Below, in pieces: positions 6,149 through 9,490 of a DNA stretch of 9,490 nucleotides. The position numbers and the translations under genes are program-made. The notes under the pieces are model-generated. The model did not search any database. It saw nothing but the letters and a program-made list of their open reading frames with translations, and was not told the origin of the DNA. The DNA is from an uncultured Intrasporangium sp. (GTDB lineage: Bacteria > Actinomycetota > Actinomycetes > Actinomycetales > Dermatophilaceae). The stretch's first letter is position 1, and every line of letters begins with the position of its first letter. The stretch is from positions 1-9,490 of the forward strand of contig CALMNV010000172.1 of the NCBI GenBank assembly GCA_937873285.1, written 5' to 3'.

Positions 6149-7123
6149 ACCGGCGCCTGCCACCCGGTTTTCCGCAGCGGCGCCGGCGCCCGGCGCGGCA
6201 GTCGGCGAGATGCCCCAGGTGCCCGTCCACTCGTCGCCCGGCTCGAGCAGCACCAGCGAGTCACCGGAGTTGAACGCGTCCGCCGGGCAGGTCAGGGGCT
6301 CGACGGCCACCCCGCCGGTGTCCTTGCGCAGGTGCCCGGCCCCGGTGAAGACCTGCAGCCAGGCGAAGGCGGAGTCCGCCCAGACGGTCGCCTGCGCGCC
6401 GTCCGGCAGGGCGAGCGTGACCCGCCACCGGCCGTCGCCGTCACGCACCACCCCGGTGTATGCCGTGTCGAGCAGCTGCGCCCCGATCGCCCGAGGGGTG
6501 CGGAAGTCGTATGCCGTGCCGTCCACCGGAGAGGTCGCCACCGGCAGGCTGCGCTCGTCGACCTCCACCCACGAGGCGGCCGGCACCGTCAACACCGTGT
6601 CCTCGACGCGGCCCGAGCCGGTCGCGAGGTAGGGGTGCGCGCCGTAGCCGAAGGGGGCGGTCCTCGACCCGACGTTGCGGGCCGCCGCCGTGACGACGAG
6701 CCCCCCGTCGTCCACGACGTAGGTCGTGCGCAGGTCGAGGAAGTGGTCCCAGCCGGGCTGCGGATGCAGCCGGTAGCCGACCGTGACCGAGCACGGCTCG
6801 TGCTCGATGAGCTCCCACAGCGCCCACCTCGCCAGCCCGTGGCTCGCGTTGTGCTTGGCGACCTCCGTCACGGCCAGCTGGTGCTCGGCGCCGGCGAAGG
6901 CATAGCGGCCGTCGCGGATCCGGTTCGGCCACGGCACGAGCTGCTGCCCACGCCCGGAGCGGCACGGCTCCTGCGGCCCGTAGCCGGCCACGACGTCACG
7001 CCCGCCCACTGTGTAGCTGCGCAGCCCCCCGCCCACCTCGACGACCGTCGCCTCCTGCTCGCCGAGCCCGATGCTCCACTGCAGACCGGTGGGAGGAGGC
7101 GGTCCGGCAGCCGACGTCGTCAT
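6146..7123 (-). CDS. Aldose 1-epimerase (galactose mutarotase family)
   Basis: A 325-residue cytosolic enzyme interconverting the alpha and beta anomers of an aldose such as galactose or glucose. Family marks are VPWPNRIRDGRY (63-74) with the substrate-binding arginine, HNASHGLAR (91-99) with the conserved HG (H95), GYGAHPYLATG (159-169) with the probable catalytic acid H163, LLDTAYTG (217-224), and GGVAVEPLTCPADAFN (270-285) with E275 as the probable catalytic base. All key residues are present. The last 20 residues are Ala/Gly-rich and look dispensable. The start is ATG 7123: TACCGT lies 6 nt before it, and a longer frame would run through the divergent helicase-associated gene. The stop TAG overlaps the putative cold-shock promoter. 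The natural substrate is not evident and no sugar-catabolic genes are nearby. Confidence 0.92.
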   Translation of the reverse strand: MTTSAAGPPPPTGLQWSIGLGEQEATVVEVGGGLRSYTVGGRDVVAGYGPQEPCRSGRGQQLVPWPNRIRDGRYAFAGAEHQLAVTEVAKHNASHGLARWALWELIEHEPCSVTVGYRLHPQPGWDHFLDLRTTYVVDDGGLVVTAAARNVGSRTAPFGYGAHPYLATGSGRVEDTVLTVPAASWVEVDERSLPVATSPVDGTAYDFRTPRAIGAQLLDTAYTGVVRDGDGRWRVTLALPDGAQATVWADSAFAWLQVFTGAGHLRKDTGGVAVEPLTCPADAFNSGDSLVLLEPGDEWTGTWGISPTAAPGAGAAAENRVAGAG

Positions 7124-7129
7124 GCGCTG

Positions 7130-7135
7130 ACGGTA
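7130..7135 (-). promoter_or_regulatory. -10 box of the epimerase gene, leaderless
   Basis: TACCGT on the minus strand is followed by exactly 6 nt (CAGCGC) and then ATG 7123. No Shine-Dalgarno sequence can fit. It lies 12 bp from the opposing -10 at 7148-7153, inside a 36-bp divergent gap. Confidence 0.55.
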
Positions 7136-7147
7136 CCCGCCCGCAAC

Positions 7148-7153
7148 TACGGT
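7148..7153 (+). promoter_or_regulatory. -10 box of the helicase-associated gene, leaderless
   Basis: TACGGT is followed by exactly 6 nt (GGGCTG) and then GTG 7160, mirroring the epimerase promoter on the other strand. CTGACG at 7127-7132 could be a -35 but the spacing (15 nt) is short. Confidence 0.55.
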
Positions 7154-7159
7154 GGGCTG

Positions 7160-9448
7160 GTGCCCACCTCGAGCCGCAGCCTCGCCGACGACATCCGCGG
7201 CCGCAGCGACGCCGAGCTGAGCCGGCTCGTCCTGGCGCGCCCCGACCTGGCCCGCCCGGCACCGGCGGACCTGACCAGCCTCGCCGCCCGGGCCAGCACC
7301 AGGGCGAGCGTGCAGCGGGCGGTCGAGTCCCTCGACCGCGGGCACCTCGAGGTGCTCGAGGCCCTCGTCGTGGCGGGTGAGCAGCCCCACCACCTGCAGC
7401 TGCTCGCGTTGCTCGGCGCCGCCGACGAGGAGGACGCCGTCACGGCATACGTCGAGGACCTGTGGCACGCCGCCCTGCTGTGGCGCGGGCCGGAGGGCCA
7501 CCACGTCGTGCGCACCGTCCCCGAGGTGCTCGGTCAGCACGTGGCCGGGCTCGGGCCGCCGGTCGGCGAGCTGCCGGGCGCACCGGGGTCGTCGGCGCAC
7601 GAGGTGCTGACCGAGCCGGCACAGCTCGGCGCCGTCCTCGAGACCGCTCCCGAGGCGGCTCGGCGCATGCTCGCCAAGATGACCTGGGGTCCTCCGGTCG
7701 GCGTCCTGCCCCAGCGCAGGCCCGCGTCCGATGCGGCGCGCTGGCTGCTCGAGCATCGGCTGCTCGTTCCCGTCTCCGCTGACCGGGTGACCCTGCCGCG
7801 GGAGGTCGGGCTGGCGCTGCGCGGCGGCCGGCTGCACCGCGGGACCTCGCTGCGGCCGCGGACGATGCACACCCGTCCCGTCCCGCTGCCCTCGGTGGAC
7901 CCGGCCGCCGGCGGAGCGGCCAGCGACCTGCTGACGCGTGTCGACGAGCTGACCTCGGCGTGGGGCGCGCAGCCACCTCGGGTGCTGCGCGCCGGCGGGC
8001 TCGCGGTGCGTGACCTCGGCCGGTTGCACCGGGAGCTCGCGCTCGACCCCGGACACGCGGCCTTCCTCGTCGAGATCGCGTATGCCGCCGGGCTCGTCGG
8101 CGACGACGGGGAGGTGGTGCCGGTGTGGGCTCCCACGGCGGAGGTCGACGAGTGGTCGACCTCGGAGGCCGGGCATCGGTGGGCCTCTCTGGCCGCGGCG
8201 TGGCGGGTGACCACCCGCGCTGCCCACCTCGTGGGTCGGCGCACCGCCGGGGCGGCCTCGGCGAACGCGCTGGGCCCCGACGTCCAGTGGCCCGCGATCC
8301 GGGCGATCCGTGCCGAGGTGCTGCAGGAGCTCGCCGCCACGCCGGAGGGCGCCGCGGTCGATCCGCCCGATGTCGTCGAGCGCCTGCTGTGGCGACGTCC
8401 GCTGCGGCCCCAGCCGGTTGTCACGCTTGCCGTGGAGGCGGTGCTGCGCGAGGCCGAGTGGCTGGGGGTGACGGGCCGCGGCGCCCTCTCGTCCGCCGGT
8501 CGCGTCCTCGCAGGCGGGTCGGGAGGCGAGCGTGACGAGCTGGCCGCGGCGATGTCGGCGCACCTGCCGGCCCCCGTCGACCACGTCCTCGTGCAGGCCG
8601 ACCTGACCGCGGTGGCTCCCGGACCGCTCGAGCCCAGCCTGTCCTCGTTCCTGCGACTCGCCGCCGACGTGGAGTCCCGGGGCGGGGCCACGGTCTACCG
8701 CTTCACCGGCGAGTCGGTGCGCCGCGCGCTCGACGCGGGCTGGAGCGCAGCTGAGCTCATCGAGACGGTGCGCCGCTCCAGCCGCACCCCGGTGCCGCAG
8801 CCGCTCGACTACCTCGTGCGGGACGTCGCGCGCCGGCACGGGCAGGTGCGGGTCGGCGGCGGCGCGGCATACCTGCGCTCCGACGACGAGTCGATCCTCG
8901 ACACGATGCTCGCCTCACGGGAGCTCGCGCCGCTGCGGCTGCGGCGGGTCGCGCCCACCGTGCTGGTGTCACCGAGCGATCCCGGCGTGCTCGTGGAGAT
9001 GCTGCGCGACGCCGACTTCGCGCCCGTGCTCGAGGGGTGCGACGGGTCGGTCGTCGTCGCGCAGGCGGCGCCTCGGCGGGCCGGCGGGGCGCGCCGGCGG
9101 CCCGACGCGACGGTCAGGCCGGTCGACGAGGCCTTCACCGCCCAGCTCGTGGCGGGGCTGCGGGCAGCGGAGGCGAGCGCGCAGCAGCGCCGGTCGCTGG
9201 AGGAGGCCCGGACCGGGCCCCGGATCCCGGCCACTGACCCGGTGGTGACGCTGGCGCTGCTCCGCGAGGCGGTCGCAGGCCGTCATGGAGTCTGGATCGG
9301 CGTGACCGACCGCGGCGGGGCGACGACCCGCCACCTCGTCCATCCGTGGCGCGTCGAGGCGGGACGGGTGTGGGCGACGGACGCCGCCGGCCACGAGCGC
9401 TCCTACTCGGTGCACCGCATCACCGGCGCCACCCTGGACCCGTCCTGA
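7160..9448 (+). CDS. Helicase-associated protein (Helicase_C_3) with C-terminal WYL-like domain
   Basis: A 762-residue actinobacterial protein, the counterpart as I recall of M. tuberculosis Rv0862c, which lies beside the XPB-type helicase gene ercc3. Residues 1-470 are mostly predicted helical and lack familiar catalytic motifs. About 475-590 match the helicase-associated domain: VLVQADLTAVAPGPLEPSL (476-494), VYRFTGESVRRALDAGWSA, then the VRVGGGAAYLRSDDE and APTVLVSPSDPGVLVEML segments. An Arg/Ala-rich linker follows. Residues 695-758 resemble a WYL-type sensor fold (VWIGVTDRGGATTRHLVHPWRVEAGRVWATD, SYSVHRITGA). No Walker A or DEAD-box motif is present, so it is not itself a helicase. GTG 7160 is set by the -10 box 6 nt before it; longer upstream frames overlap the epimerase and cold-shock genes. 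It probably assists an XPB helicase encoded just after the window in DNA repair, which is inference from synteny. Confidence 0.9.
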   Translation: MPTSSRSLADDIRGRSDAELSRLVLARPDLARPAPADLTSLAARASTRASVQRAVESLDRGHLEVLEALVVAGEQPHHLQLLALLGAADEEDAVTAYVEDLWHAALLWRGPEGHHVVRTVPEVLGQHVAGLGPPVGELPGAPGSSAHEVLTEPAQLGAVLETAPEAARRMLAKMTWGPPVGVLPQRRPASDAARWLLEHRLLVPVSADRVTLPREVGLALRGGRLHRGTSLRPRTMHTRPVPLPSVDPAAGGAASDLLTRVDELTSAWGAQPPRVLRAGGLAVRDLGRLHRELALDPGHAAFLVEIAYAAGLVGDDGEVVPVWAPTAEVDEWSTSEAGHRWASLAAAWRVTTRAAHLVGRRTAGAASANALGPDVQWPAIRAIRAEVLQELAATPEGAAVDPPDVVERLLWRRPLRPQPVVTLAVEAVLREAEWLGVTGRGALSSAGRVLAGGSGGERDELAAAMSAHLPAPVDHVLVQADLTAVAPGPLEPSLSSFLRLAADVESRGGATVYRFTGESVRRALDAGWSAAELIETVRRSSRTPVPQPLDYLVRDVARRHGQVRVGGGAAYLRSDDESILDTMLASRELAPLRLRRVAPTVLVSPSDPGVLVEMLRDADFAPVLEGCDGSVVVAQAAPRRAGGARRRPDATVRPVDEAFTAQLVAGLRAAEASAQQRRSLEEARTGPRIPATDPVVTLALLREAVAGRHGVWIGVTDRGGATTRHLVHPWRVEAGRVWATDAAGHERSYSVHRITGATLDPS

Positions 9449-9490
9449 CCCACCCCCCGCCCCCCGGTCGAGTGGCCACTTCCGCACACC
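9449..9490 (+). other. C-rich spacer with 10-bp palindrome at window end
   Basis: After the TGA at 9446-9448 the sequence is C-rich (runs of 5-6 C) and then contains the perfect palindrome AGTGGCCACT (9471-9480). The window ends too soon to tell whether this is part of a terminator, a repeat or the control region of the next gene. Confidence 0.35.

Noticed and set aside
4555..6273. 572-residue plus-strand frame opposite DUF3027 and csp
   Set aside because: It overlaps DUF2530 in another frame and two well-supported minus-strand genes; it has no motifs.
7124..8839. Minus-strand extension of the epimerase frame to 897 residues
   Set aside because: The extension lies antisense to the helicase-associated gene and its residues are low-complexity Arg/Gly/Pro. 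The epimerase fold is complete from ATG 7123.
5753..9448. A single 1231-residue plus-strand frame covering the helicase-associated gene and upstream sequence
   Set aside because: Before 7160 it is antisense to the csp and epimerase genes and has no family resemblance; the open frame is a product of high GC. The real start is GTG 7160.

Overview
The window is very GC-rich (about 73% by eye) and codes densely with short gaps. Several genes start with GTG, and several carry a TANNNT hexamer directly before the start codon in place of a ribosome binding site. The protein families (DUF3027, DUF2530, a mycobacterial-type SerC, and a helicase-associated protein with a C-terminal WYL-like domain) place it on an actinobacterial chromosome. 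A member of the Micrococcales such as the Intrasporangiaceae is plausible, but that is inference. From memory, the gene content matches the Mycobacterium tuberculosis stretch from ercc3/Rv0862c through cspB, Rv0879c (small membrane protein), Rv0880 (MarR) to serC/Rv0884c, so this looks like a conserved core neighbourhood and not an island.

Layout. 1-852 (+): the C-terminal three quarters of serC, cut by the window edge. 916-2742 (-): an efflux operon of a MarR regulator, an MFS exporter overlapping it by 4 nt (ATGA), and a candidate 29-residue single-span membrane protein 4 nt downstream. An AT-rich inverted-repeat operator lies at about 2774-2799. 2863-4368 (-): an AzgA-like NCS2 purine permease. 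4369-4561: a divergent gap holding a perfect 18-bp inverted repeat. 4562-4813 (+): DUF2530 membrane protein. 4843-6069 (-): a cold-shock protein gene followed 3 nt later by a DUF3027 gene. 6146-7123 (-): an aldose 1-epimerase. 7160-9448 (+): a helicase-associated protein, probably upstream of an XPB-type helicase gene that would start beyond the window. 9449-9490 is a C-rich spacer.

The genes form separate modules: serine biosynthesis, regulated efflux, purine uptake, RNA chaperone plus zinc-ribbon protein, sugar epimerisation, and DNA-repair helicase accessory. I see no mobile element, CRISPR array, RNA gene, toxin-antitoxin or defence system. The most interesting signals are small-scale: the miniprotein, a set of apparently leaderless promoters including two divergent overlapping ones in a 36-bp gap, the long perfect hairpin, and an octamer, CGGCATAC, that occurs nine times.
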